Shown here piece by piece: positions 49,302 to 57,246 of a DNA stretch of 64,000 bases. The DNA is from an uncultured Prevotellaceae bacterium. GTDB lineage: Bacteria > Bacteroidota > Bacteroidia > Bacteroidales > Muribaculaceae. The notes under the pieces are model-generated. The model was not told the origin of the DNA, searched no databases, and saw only the letters and a program-made list of their open reading frames with translations. A program made the translations under genes and the position numbers. The DNA lies in contig ONKD01000014.1 of assembly GCA_900318345.1 (NCBI GenBank), positions 1 to 64,000 on the forward strand. Reading direction: 5' to 3'. The number at the start of each line of letters is the position of its first letter. Position 1 is the first letter of the stretch.

Positions 49302-51614
49302 ATGAAAAAGTATAGGTCACTATTAATACTATTCGTATTTATTGTTTTTGGCATTAACGCTCAGACGCAGACGGGGTATGTCAAGACGCGAGGGAGGCTT
49401 GTTAATGGTCAGGTGGTGGCTGGGCAGCGGCTGTCAGGCGTGACGGTGCAGGTTAAGGGACGCAATGCTGTTGTGTCTAAGGCCAATGGCACGTTTTCTT
49501 TCCCTGTCCCTGCCAACTGGTTCGTTGTTCAGAGTGTGAAGAAGCAAGGCTACGTGCTCGTTGACCCTGAGGTCACAGCCAGACAATACTCTTATTCTTC
49601 AAATCCTCTGATTCTTGTGCTTGAAACGCCTAGTCAACGAATTAGCGACAAGTTGGAAACCGAACGCAAACTAAGGAGGACCCTGAACCGACAGCGGCAG
49701 CAACAGGAAGATGAGATTGAACGTTTGAAGGAACAGAACAAGTTGACAGAAAACCAATACCATCAAGCATTACATGAATTATATGCCGAGCAGGATAAGA
49801 GCATGAATCTGGTGTCACAGATGGCCGAGCGTTACTCTAGGATTGACTTTGATCAATTGGATGAGTTCAACCGTCGCGTCAGCGAGTGCATCATTGAGGG
49901 GCGGCTTACCGAAGCAGATTCGCTGATTAAATCTAAAGGCGATCTCAAGGAGCGAATTGCTACCCACAACAAGCACCATGAGGCCAACGTGGAGGCCCGC
50001 AAGCACCTTGAGGACAGCGAGGCCATGGAAATCAAAGACCGCGAAGACCTCGCCCAGGACTGCTACAGCCAGTTCCTTATCCACAAACTGCAGCACCACC
50101 CCGATTCCGCCGCCTACTACATTGAACAACGCGCCCTATTAGACACCACCAACATCGATTGGCTATGTGAAGCTGCTAATTACTTTAAAGAGAGTGGAAA
50201 ATATGATAAGGCATTAACCTTGTTTTTGATAGGGCATAATCAATCCGATGTCCACAATGATGCCGATTTACTCAAAAATGCGGCAGAGATGTATTCTCGT
50301 CTTGGATATGATAACAAAGCTATTCCATTATTTGAGGAAGCTATTGAAAGATACAAGGATTTGGCTTCGGACTCAACTATTTTGCTGTTTAATCTATATA
50401 ATTGCTACTCACGTTTAGGTACATGTAATGCTTTGGATCCTTTGGATCCATCAAAAAGAGAAAAAGCGAATTATTACTATAAACTGAGTCATGATTTAGA
50501 GTATAGAATTGATAGTTTATTTGCTTCTGATTATCTTGACTTAGAGAGTTATTCTCTAATACAAGATCAGACTTTTGGTAATGATAATGCAATAAAGTAT
50601 TATAAAAGAATACTTGAGGCAATGGAAGCAAAATATGGTAGAATGAGCATTGAAGTCGCAAATCAATATCGGAAAATTGCTCTTGCTTCCGGACTAAGCG
50701 GATTACCAAAAAATGATATTACAGATGCCCTTGACTACTATGAAACAGCATTCGATATCTTCAGTAAAATAGACAGCTTGAATCCTGCGTTTGGTGACTG
50801 TTATCGTGAGTTAGCCATGCTTTATCGTTACCAACGTGATCGAGGCAAAATGAAGGTCATCGATTGTCATGAAAAATACATTGCTATATATACGATGAAC
50901 TACGGTAAATATCATCCTAGTTTTTATAGCATATATTTAGAGTTAGCTGATAAATACTCATCTATAGGCAATGACACAATGGCTCTTCAAAATCTCAACA
51001 ATGCAGTTGAATTGAAAATGAAACTGTATGGCGATAGTGCTGATATTGCATCGGCTTATTTTAGAATAGCAGGTATATATGAGCGACGAAATAATGATTC
51101 TATAGCCTTAAAGTATTTTCTTTTAGCATTAGATAACTCCCAAAAATGGGCAGAAAAGACTTCCCAAGAACGAGACCGGCGCAACATTGCTGCTTATGAA
51201 GATCGACTGGCCAGTTTTTATTTTCGTCATCACAATTATGAGTCTGCTTTAGAGCTATTCTTGAACTTGCCATATGAAACATATAAATCGGATATTGCAT
51301 ATGGTAAGATAGGCTTATGTTACATTGCTCTCTCCGATACATGTACCGGGTTGGATTATCTTTTTAGTACCTTTGAGTCATTTCAAGAGAAGTTAAAAGA
51401 TGGTTTCCCCGATGACATAAAGGATCAGATTGAGAACAGCATTAAACTGAAGCAGAGTGGCTTTTGTCATGAATCTTTGCATTCAGTTTTGAAAATTCTT
51501 GAAAATTTAAATGTGGATGATGGGCAGATTGGTTCTTATGGAGCGACTCTCGACGATATACAACGTAGTATAACTAAACTAAGAGAAGCTCTATTACAAG
51601 TTTTAAATGAATGA
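49302..51614 (+). CDS. Exported TPR protein, second gene of the TIR operon
   Basis: 770 aa. A signal peptide (MKKYRSLLILFVFIVFGINA) precedes the same N-terminal layout as its neighbour: carboxypeptidase-regulatory-like module (L-S-G-V-T-V-Q-V-K-G-R-N-A-V-V-S-K-A-N-G-T-F-S-F), then coiled coil. A-E-R-Y-S-R-I-D-F-D-Q-L-D-E-F-N-R-R-V and D-S-A-A-Y-Y-I-E-Q-R-A-L-L-D-T-T-N-I-D-W follow. Degenerate TPR-like helices follow to residue 770. The 5' half is GC-balanced and the 3' half (from about 50200) is strongly AT-rich, suggesting the C-terminal part has a different origin or evolves faster. It lies 31 bases before the TIR gene. Confidence 0.82.
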   Translation: MKKYRSLLILFVFIVFGINAQTQTGYVKTRGRLVNGQVVAGQRLSGVTVQVKGRNAVVSKANGTFSFPVPANWFVVQSVKKQGYVLVDPEVTARQYSYSSNPLILVLETPSQRISDKLETERKLRRTLNRQRQQQEDEIERLKEQNKLTENQYHQALHELYAEQDKSMNLVSQMAERYSRIDFDQLDEFNRRVSECIIEGRLTEADSLIKSKGDLKERIATHNKHHEANVEARKHLEDSEAMEIKDREDLAQDCYSQFLIHKLQHHPDSAAYYIEQRALLDTTNIDWLCEAANYFKESGKYDKALTLFLIGHNQSDVHNDADLLKNAAEMYSRLGYDNKAIPLFEEAIERYKDLASDSTILLFNLYNCYSRLGTCNALDPLDPSKREKANYYYKLSHDLEYRIDSLFASDYLDLESYSLIQDQTFGNDNAIKYYKRILEAMEAKYGRMSIEVANQYRKIALASGLSGLPKNDITDALDYYETAFDIFSKIDSLNPAFGDCYRELAMLYRYQRDRGKMKVIDCHEKYIAIYTMNYGKYHPSFYSIYLELADKYSSIGNDTMALQNLNNAVELKMKLYGDSADIASAYFRIAGIYERRNNDSIALKYFLLALDNSQKWAEKTSQERDRRNIAAYEDRLASFYFRHHNYESALELFLNLPYETYKSDIAYGKIGLCYIALSDTCTGLDYLFSTFESFQEKLKDGFPDDIKDQIENSIKLKQSGFCHESLHSVLKILENLNVDDGQIGSYGATLDDIQRSITKLREALLQVLNE

Positions 51615-51645
51615 CCTCCACGAGGGTCAAACCTGAATATATTGT

Positions 51646-52824
51646 ATGGAAGAGAATGCTCCAAAAAAAAATGTCGAACAAGGGCAGGAGTATAAGTTTT
51701 ATGCCTTTATCAGTTATAACTCCAGGGACACGGAGTGGGGCAAGCGGGTGCAGCGCAAGTTGGAGCATTACCGCATGCCGTCGACGTTGTGTCGTGAACG
51801 AGGGTGGAAACGGACGCCCATCCGCCCGGTGTTCTTTGCTCCGACAGACATCCAACCCGGTGGCTTGAGTGACGAACTCAAGGAGCGGTTGCGGGCATCC
51901 AAGAACCTGATCGTCATCTGTTCGCCCCACTCGGCTCAATCAGAGTGGGTGGGCAAGGAGATTGAGTATTTCCATAGCCTAGGCCGTACTGACCACATCC
52001 ACTTCTTCATTGTGGACGGCGTGCCCCACAGCGGCAATCCCGATACCGAGTGCTTTAATCCCGTAGTAGAACAGCTCGGTTTGCCCGAGATCCTGGGAGC
52101 CAACATCCACGAGAAGAACTACCGCTGGCCGTGGATGAACAAGGAACGGGCCTACGTCCAACTGGTTTCCAAACTGCTGGGCGTTGAGTTCGACAGCATC
52201 TGGCAACGCCACAAGCGCCGCCTCATTACCCGCCTTATCACTTGGACTGTTGCCGCTGTCGCTATGCTGGCGGCATGGGCATGGGTATGGGCAGTCAATC
52301 AGCCGTTTGACGCCCGTGTGGGGCTAAACGAGGTATCCTTCCACAACGACCAGTTGCCCCCACTAGAAGACGCCGTGGTGACTCTCACGCTTGACAATGA
52401 GACCAAAGCGGATACTATTCACACAATGGGCCAGAGCGCCATGTTCACCAACATCCCCCACACATTCCTCGGGCATCAAGTTCACATCACATTCGCTGAA
52501 CCGCAACACGACCCGCCCCGCTTCTTGCCAATCGACACCATCATTGTCCTAAAGCGAGAGATGGTTCTTGATATCAGGCGCGACCCCATGTACTATGGTA
52601 ATGTCCATTTTGGCCTTTGGGATCCTCATGCCGGGAAATACATCCCCAACACCCCAGTGGAGGTTGATGGCCATAAAACCGTTTCTGGCCAAGATGGCCA
52701 AGTGAGAGTCTTCATTCCACTTGAGAACCAACGGCCCGCTTATCATGTCAAGACGACGTTCCCCCTTGTTTGTGATACAATTTACATACCTTGTAGTGAA
52801 GATGTTGTCATCGAAAAACGATAG
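51646..52824 (+). CDS. TIR-domain protein with one transmembrane segment
   Basis: 392 aa. The N-terminal TIR domain (about 17-165) shows Y-A-F-I-S-Y-N-S-R-D, S-K-N-L-I-V-I-C-S-P-H-S and W-V-G-K-E-I-E-Y-F. Glu105 in that last motif aligns with the catalytic glutamate of NAD-cleaving TIRs. A transmembrane helix (about 196-220) follows a basic stretch (R-H-K-R-R), placing the TIR inside the cell. The rest (about 225-392) would be periplasmic and contains a carboxypeptidase-regulatory-like segment (G-K-Y-I-P-N-T-P-V-E-V-D-G). It is co-transcribed with two exported TPR genes, which could be its periplasmic sensors. NADase activity is inferred from the family. Confidence 0.85.
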   Translation: MEENAPKKNVEQGQEYKFYAFISYNSRDTEWGKRVQRKLEHYRMPSTLCRERGWKRTPIRPVFFAPTDIQPGGLSDELKERLRASKNLIVICSPHSAQSEWVGKEIEYFHSLGRTDHIHFFIVDGVPHSGNPDTECFNPVVEQLGLPEILGANIHEKNYRWPWMNKERAYVQLVSKLLGVEFDSIWQRHKRRLITRLITWTVAAVAMLAAWAWVWAVNQPFDARVGLNEVSFHNDQLPPLEDAVVTLTLDNETKADTIHTMGQSAMFTNIPHTFLGHQVHITFAEPQHDPPRFLPIDTIIVLKREMVLDIRRDPMYYGNVHFGLWDPHAGKYIPNTPVEVDGHKTVSGQDGQVRVFIPLENQRPAYHVKTTFPLVCDTIYIPCSEDVVIEKR

Positions 52825-52891
52825 ACGAGACCTTAATTCAACCCCTAAGAGAAAGTTAGACCATTATCGAAATGGCCATCCATGCCATCGC

Positions 52892-52912
52892 AGAGGACAA
52901 ACAAGGTCCTCT
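52892..52912. terminator. Weak hairpin between converging TIR and NAD operons
   Basis: A 7-bp stem (agaggac, gtcctct) with a 7-base loop in the 168-base gap between the two converging operons. No T-run. Confidence 0.35.
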
Positions 52913-52992
52913 TGCTCGGAATCTCAATGATTCCGCAACAGTCCTCGTTATTTTCTCGTGGGCCTATCTCAGAAAACTGAATGTATCTCATC

Positions 52993-53532
52993 TTACTCAA
53001 AGTAGTACAGATTGCTGTAATTGAAAGTGGTCAATTCGGACTTGACATCGTCCAGTTCCTTCATTCGCATGGGAGTATCCTTCAGACCATATCGCTCAAT
53101 ACAGTCTCTCAGGCGCTGAGTGAATTTCACCATTTCCACGTCAATTTCCTCTTTGGTTGTTGTGATGCCGTTGTCAATTGCTTCCTGCAACTCCGAGATA
53201 ATCATTCCCGAAAAAAAGCCATGAAGGTTGTATTGCTCGGCAAATAGATTAGCGTAACACCAGATACAGATGCAGGTCTTGGAACGTAGGAATTGGACAT
53301 AGCGGCCATCCACCATAAAACGCCTATAGATGCCATCTTTATCAGGCACCGAGAACAAGCCATACTGATTACCATGACCAAGCATGAGCACCGTGTCAGT
53401 CTCGCGGATGGCCCGTTGGACTGCACTATTGGTACTTGATTCAGTGATATGCATAGAGATATCCCTTCGCTGCTCATAAAGAAGCGAAAGGAACTGGGTA
53501 GTAGGGTCGTTCGCGTGTATTACTGTCATCAT
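52993..53532 (-). CDS. Uncharacterised protein, last gene of the NAD operon
   Basis: 179 aa, no signal peptide. A central hydrophobic strand ends in V-L-M-L-G-H-G-N-Q-Y-G-L-F-S, and about 30 residues later comes T-C-I-C-I-W-C-Y-A-N. A His-Gly after a strand followed by a Cys after the next strand recalls clan CD (caspase/CHAT) peptidases, but this is only a resemblance. The C-terminal third is helical and acidic. It is separated from the previous gene by 36 bases and belongs to the minus-strand operon beginning at 56800. Confidence 0.6.
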   Translation of the reverse strand: MMTVIHANDPTTQFLSLLYEQRRDISMHITESSTNSAVQRAIRETDTVLMLGHGNQYGLFSVPDKDGIYRRFMVDGRYVQFLRSKTCICIWCYANLFAEQYNLHGFFSGMIISELQEAIDNGITTTKEEIDVEMVKFTQRLRDCIERYGLKDTPMRMKELDDVKSELTTFNYSNLYYFE

Positions 53533-53568
53533 AAAATGTGTTTATTTTTCAGTTGATAGTTGTTTGTT

Positions 53569-53895
53569 TCATGCTTCATCATTAGGGCCAGTAACATGAA
53601 TCTCCACATTGTCAATGCCACCGCCAAAGAATTGAAGGTTCATGATCTTGAGGAATGATGGTGTAATGACTATTCCGCAGTCATCACCGATTACAGAATC
53701 AATGCCGCAATTGGGACAAAGACCTGTTCGATCACCTCTACCATCGCAGTCACACCAATTCGTAACTTCCTCGGGGCTGAAAAGGCTTCCACAATGGAAA
53801 CAACCACACTGTTGACTGTTCTTAATCTGTTGCTCGTTGCGGAAAGTGCTGTGGTGCAAGCTATAAAGCATGCTCTTGATTTCTTCTTTAGTCAT
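53569..53895 (-). CDS. Small zinc-binding protein of the NAD operon
   Basis: 108 aa. Cysteine pairs C-G-C-F-H-C-G near residue 30, W-C-D-C-D-G-R-G and L-C-P-N-C-G-I-D should bind one or two zinc ions. It has no signal peptide. The 94-base gap before it (53896-53989) is the longest in the operon and may contain an internal signal, but no promoter box was recognised. Function unknown. Confidence 0.6.
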   Translation of the reverse strand: MTKEEIKSMLYSLHHSTFRNEQQIKNSQQCGCFHCGSLFSPEEVTNWCDCDGRGDRTGLCPNCGIDSVIGDDCGIVITPSFLKIMNLQFFGGGIDNVEIHVTGPNDEA

Positions 53896-53989
53896 ATTCT
53901 TTAGTTTCTAAAATTGTTACTTCAGATCTAATAGAGCGTAAAGTAACCTTAGATCTATCACAATCTATCGAAAAATGAAGCCACAAAAG

Positions 53990-54469
53990 CTATTTAAGAA
54001 CGATTTTCCAAAACTCACTGGCATCACCGCCGAATTCCTCGGTCAGCAGAGCCAGAAACAATGCGACATCGTGTTCATTGTCGGTGCTACCATACTGTTC
54101 TTGTTCGCGATTCACCGTCAGTTCTGTTATTGTGTATTGTTCGCCACATTCTTCAAATTTAGCGACAAAGATACAAATCCCGGTCCAACTGCGATAATAT
54201 CGGATGGTATCGTCGTCACAATACATGAACCAATGATCCTCCATTGCCGAAGGGATATGCCCCATTTTCACGATGTCCATAGCCTCACGTGAAATCACTA
54301 CATCCATTGGGATGGTTGTATTGCTGTCAGGCATGGGCAGCGTTTTCCAACTGTCTTCAGTGGCCACCTCGGTCTTTTCGGGGATAGGGTTCTCGCCATT
54401 GAACCGCTTGGCGGAATTGCCAGCGCCCAACTTCCACATCATTAAAGCCTTAATTTTATCATTTGACAT
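53990..54469 (-). CDS. Uncharacterised protein of the NAD operon
   Basis: 159 aa, cytoplasmic. It contains H-W-F-M-Y-C-D-D-D-T-I-R-Y-Y-R-S-W-T-G-I-C-I-F, an aromatic-rich strand pair I associate with proteins encoded next to ADP-ribose enzymes, though I cannot name a family with certainty. It starts 13 bases after the Nudix gene, so it is co-transcribed. A role in ADP-ribose or NAD handling is inferred from context only. Confidence 0.65.
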   Translation of the reverse strand: MSNDKIKALMMWKLGAGNSAKRFNGENPIPEKTEVATEDSWKTLPMPDSNTTIPMDVVISREAMDIVKMGHIPSAMEDHWFMYCDDDTIRYYRSWTGICIFVAKFEECGEQYTITELTVNREQEQYGSTDNEHDVALFLALLTEEFGGDASEFWKIVLK

Positions 54470-54482
54470 AGTAATATCGTGT

Positions 54483-55184
54483 TTAAAACTCCAATCTAAA
54501 TCCTTTTTGTTTCAACTCATCATATTTCTTTGGGTTGAACTTGAAGAGAAACGCTTCTTTCTTGGGTGAGTTGAAGACCGTTTCGTCTAACTGTGTGAGA
54601 ATCTCAAGATGTTTCATCTTGTTATAGAAGTTGCGGCGATCAAATTTCACGTCTAGAATGGCCTCATAGAGGAGCTGAAGCTCCTTGACCGTGAATTTAT
54701 CTGGCAGCAATTCAAAACCGATGGGCTCAAAATGAATCTGTTTACGCAGTTCTGTCAAAGCCTTCCTGAAAATCAAGTCGTGGTCAAACGCCAATGACGG
54801 CACTTCATCCATTGCGAACCATGATGCCCTGGCAGCATCATCACCGCCTTTTACCTCCTGCATTCTTACAAGCGCATAATAGGCTACTGTCACGACGCGT
54901 TCCCTCGGATCTCGCTTGGGATCAGAGAAGGTATGGAATTGTTTGATGTAAGCACCTTCCAGTCCAGTCTCTTCCTGTAACTCCCTCATTGCACACGCCT
55001 CGGCTGACTCATCCATTCTCAAGAAGCCGCCTGGAAATGCCCATCGTCCCTTGAAAGGTTCAATGCCTCGCTCGACAAGCAGCACTTTCAGTTTTGTGCC
55101 ATCAAATCCGAAAATCACACAGTCGGTCGTGACGCTCGGATGTGGATACTCATAGGTGTAAGTTCCTTTTATCTGTTCCATCAC
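54483..55184 (-). CDS. NrtR-like Nudix-domain regulator or hydrolase
   Basis: 233 aa. A complete Nudix box (G-G-F-L-R-M-D-E-S-A-E-A, then R-E-L-Q-E-E-T-G-L, about 51-74) is followed by a C-terminal winged-helix region (about 150-225: L-Q-L-L-Y-E-A-I-L-D-V-K-F-D-R-R-N-F-Y-N). This layout is that of NrtR/AraR regulators, which sense ADP-ribose or a sugar and repress NAD-metabolism or sugar genes. Because the Nudix box is intact, it may also hydrolyse ADP-ribose. The operon's promoter is flanked by two palindromes that would suit it as an autorepressor. Confidence 0.85.
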   Translation of the reverse strand: MMEQIKGTYTYEYPHPSVTTDCVIFGFDGTKLKVLLVERGIEPFKGRWAFPGGFLRMDESAEACAMRELQEETGLEGAYIKQFHTFSDPKRDPRERVVTVAYYALVRMQEVKGGDDAARASWFAMDEVPSLAFDHDLIFRKALTELRKQIHFEPIGFELLPDKFTVKELQLLYEAILDVKFDRRNFYNKMKHLEILTQLDETVFNSPKKEAFLFKFNPKKYDELKQKGFRLEF

Positions 55185-55193
55185 TTGTAGTAT

Positions 55194-55745
55194 TTACATC
55201 GTACTTCTTAACCAATCACGTACTTCCATCAAGGCGCATCCCAGCAGGTTCTCACCTTTCCATTGATCAACAGTACCCTTCATAGCCGTTTCCCTATCTA
55301 GGCCGATACCCCAAATCTTATCATAAGGGCTAGCTTCAACCAAAATGGCATCACTGGTGGAGAGCAGAAATTCTTTTAGTTCTGGATTCTGTCCGAACTT
55401 GGCTTTGTTTCCCACCACTACGATGTCATATTTTTTGGCATCCCATAACTCAGGGTTAAAGCCATGAACTTTCCTGCCAAGCTTCTTGTGGTCAGATGGG
55501 CAGTACGCCGTCATTATTTCACGGTGAACCTCGTCATCACCAAATAGCAGAGCCTTGCTAGCCATCATAAACTGTTCGGTAGTATGATAGCACACGCCAT
55601 TCACCGCAAAATAGCAATCATACCACTGGCTGAGACATGTAGCAGTCATCTTCTTGGGATTAGGCGAATGTCCCCAGAAGTAGATAATCGTCGTGTCAGG
55701 ATTCCTGTGAACGATTTGCCTGATAGTTTCAATATTATATCTCAT
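55194..55745 (-). CDS. NADAR (YbiA-like) family protein
   Basis: 183 aa. Y-F-W-G-H near residue 23, T-T-E-Q-F-M-M-A-S-K-A and W-G-I-G-L-D-R-E-T-A, with G-E-N-L-L-G-C-A-L-M-E-V-R-D-W at the end, are typical NADAR motifs. NADAR proteins are N-glycosidases, and some remove ADP-ribose from guanine bases, reversing DarT-type DNA or RNA modification. Starts 2 bases after the NadD-NADAR fusion gene. Confidence 0.88.
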   Translation of the reverse strand: MRYNIETIRQIVHRNPDTTIIYFWGHSPNPKKMTATCLSQWYDCYFAVNGVCYHTTEQFMMASKALLFGDDEVHREIMTAYCPSDHKKLGRKVHGFNPELWDAKKYDIVVVGNKAKFGQNPELKEFLLSTSDAILVEASPYDKIWGIGLDRETAMKGTVDQWKGENLLGCALMEVRDWLRSTM

Positions 55746-55747
55746 TT

Positions 55748-56800
55748 CTATGTCTCCTTATCTCTGATGCTCATTAATATTTCGCCTAAATGATTTTCTC
55801 CTTGCCAGCTGTATAAGTCCACTCCCCAAAAAGTGTCTTGCTTGGTTCCGTTGATGAGAATACGGTTCCCAGTATTTTTCAACCTTTTCATCAGATTAGG
55901 ATTTTGACCAAATTTCGCCTTGAGAATAGACTCCATAATGTTGAGGCGGGCTTCTTCCCAACCAGGGTGCGGAATCTGTTCTTTTCCCAATAATATCGTT
56001 TTGTTGACAGAACAATTGGCATAAACTTTCCGTTCTGCCTCATCCTCGCATTTGGATGATTGAAACGCCGCCTCTGCAGTTTGATACTCTCCTCCTTGCC
56101 AAGTGAACCTGCAACTGAAGCGGTTGTTGAGATAGTCATACTCGCCTTTGAACTTGGTAATCATATCGGGAAAAACAGCAGGTGTTAATCCTTTGAACAA
56201 TTCCCAAACTCCAGAGCAAAGCAAATCTTGACTAGCCTCGCCTGATAGCATTCGATTCCTGACCATGGATGAGCTGATGGTCTCGAGACCATCAGGTTGA
56301 GGCAGAACCACAATGCGTTCAAGAAAATGTGATAGCACGTCGTTACTTTTCAAAATCGTTTCAAGCTCCACGTCCTCGCGAGAATAGAGTATGACATTAA
56401 ACATGTTCAAGAAGTCTCTATTCTCAGTTAAGTGGACAAGCAGGTCTAACTTGTCAGCGCCCATCACGAAGTACAATTCGGCGTCGGGATACATTTTTTG
56501 TAGCTCCTGCATCGTATCAACGGTTCTTGCCGCAATGGTACCGATTTCAATCTCACTCACTGTCATGCGCTCATCAGTGCACATGGCCTGGAGCATTCTA
56601 ACGCGTAGTTCTGGCGATAGCACAACTGGAGGATGACTATGGCGCATTTTGCGCTTCAGATAGGCATCACTTACTGGAACAAAAATGCCGACTTCTGCTC
56701 CAAGCGCATTAAGAGCCTTCTCCATCAGTCTGTAATGTGCTAGTGTTGGCGGATTGAAACTCCCGCCCAGAACAACGATTTTTCTTTTCTTGTCTACCAT
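55748..56800 (-). CDS. NadD-like adenylyltransferase fused to a NADAR domain
   Basis: 350 aa. The N-terminal half (about 1-205) is a nucleotidyltransferase with G-G-S-F-N-P-P-T-L-A-H-Y and S-S-S-M-V-R-N-R-M-L, the nucleotide-binding motifs of nicotinate/nicotinamide mononucleotide adenylyltransferases. The C-terminal half (about 213-350) is a second NADAR domain with T-A-E-A-A-F-Q-S-S-K-C and W-G-V-D-L-Y-S-W-Q-G-E-N-H-L-G-E-I-L-M-S. Joining NAD synthesis to ADP-ribose removal in one chain is unusual. First gene of the operon, 4 bases from operator 1. Confidence 0.88.
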   Translation of the reverse strand: MVDKKRKIVVLGGSFNPPTLAHYRLMEKALNALGAEVGIFVPVSDAYLKRKMRHSHPPVVLSPELRVRMLQAMCTDERMTVSEIEIGTIAARTVDTMQELQKMYPDAELYFVMGADKLDLLVHLTENRDFLNMFNVILYSREDVELETILKSNDVLSHFLERIVVLPQPDGLETISSSMVRNRMLSGEASQDLLCSGVWELFKGLTPAVFPDMITKFKGEYDYLNNRFSCRFTWQGGEYQTAEAAFQSSKCEDEAERKVYANCSVNKTILLGKEQIPHPGWEEARLNIMESILKAKFGQNPNLMKRLKNTGNRILINGTKQDTFWGVDLYSWQGENHLGEILMSIRDKET

Positions 56801-56803
56801 ATC

Positions 56804-56875
56804 TTGTGTAAATTTTACGCAAAAGTACTACCGTTATTTCAATCCACCAAATTTTCTTGCGTAAATTTTACACAA
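56804..56875 (-). promoter_or_regulatory. Promoter flanked by two inverted palindromic operators
   Basis: Operator 1 TTGTGTAAATTTTACGCAA (56804-56822) and operator 2 TTGCGTAAATTTTACACAA (56857-56875) are near-perfect inverted copies (one central base differs), centred 53 bp apart, about five helical turns. Between and overlapping them is a minus-strand promoter: TTTG (56851-56848), 20 bases, TACTTTTG (56827-56820). The -7 box overlaps operator 1. This fits repression by the operon's own NrtR-like protein, possibly by DNA looping. Confidence 0.82.
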
Positions 56876-57059
56876 ATATTTTTATAATCCGATGCAACAT
56901 TTGGCTCGATTGGAGAAATAGGTGGTCAAACGGCTAATGTAGCTATTGGCAGTTCTAAATTGTGCCAAAATGACAAAAGGGGGGTGTACAACGGGGGAAT
57001 AAAGTGGCAATAAAGAACTATAAATCATTGAAAAACATTGACTTGAAAATGAATCTATT

Positions 57060-57246
57060 GGAGCTGGAGGTTTTATCGAATGATATTACATACTAATCAC
57101 ATACTGATTGTATGATAGTATAAACTAATGAAAGTATTTGGTTGTCAGTAGATTGTAAATCAATGATTAGTTTGTCGTATCACACGATTAGTATGTTATA
57201 TCCCGAAAGGGGGGAATACAAAACGGCCAGTTTCCCCCTTTTAAAC
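57060..57246. repeat. 187-bp dispersed repeat, copy B
   Basis: Same orientation and length as 31793-31979. In this copy the terminal inverted pair gatattacatactaatc (57082-57098) and gattagtatgttatatc (57186-57202) mismatches at one of 17 positions, and the G-run/C-run hairpin (57204-57243) is retained with different bases. The flanking gaps 56876-57059 and 57247-57877 hold no gene I can support. Confidence 0.85.

Noticed and set aside
52871..53023. A 50-codon plus-strand frame after the TIR gene
   Set aside because: It overlaps the end of the opposing gene and has no family features. The gap is better explained as the meeting point of two operons.
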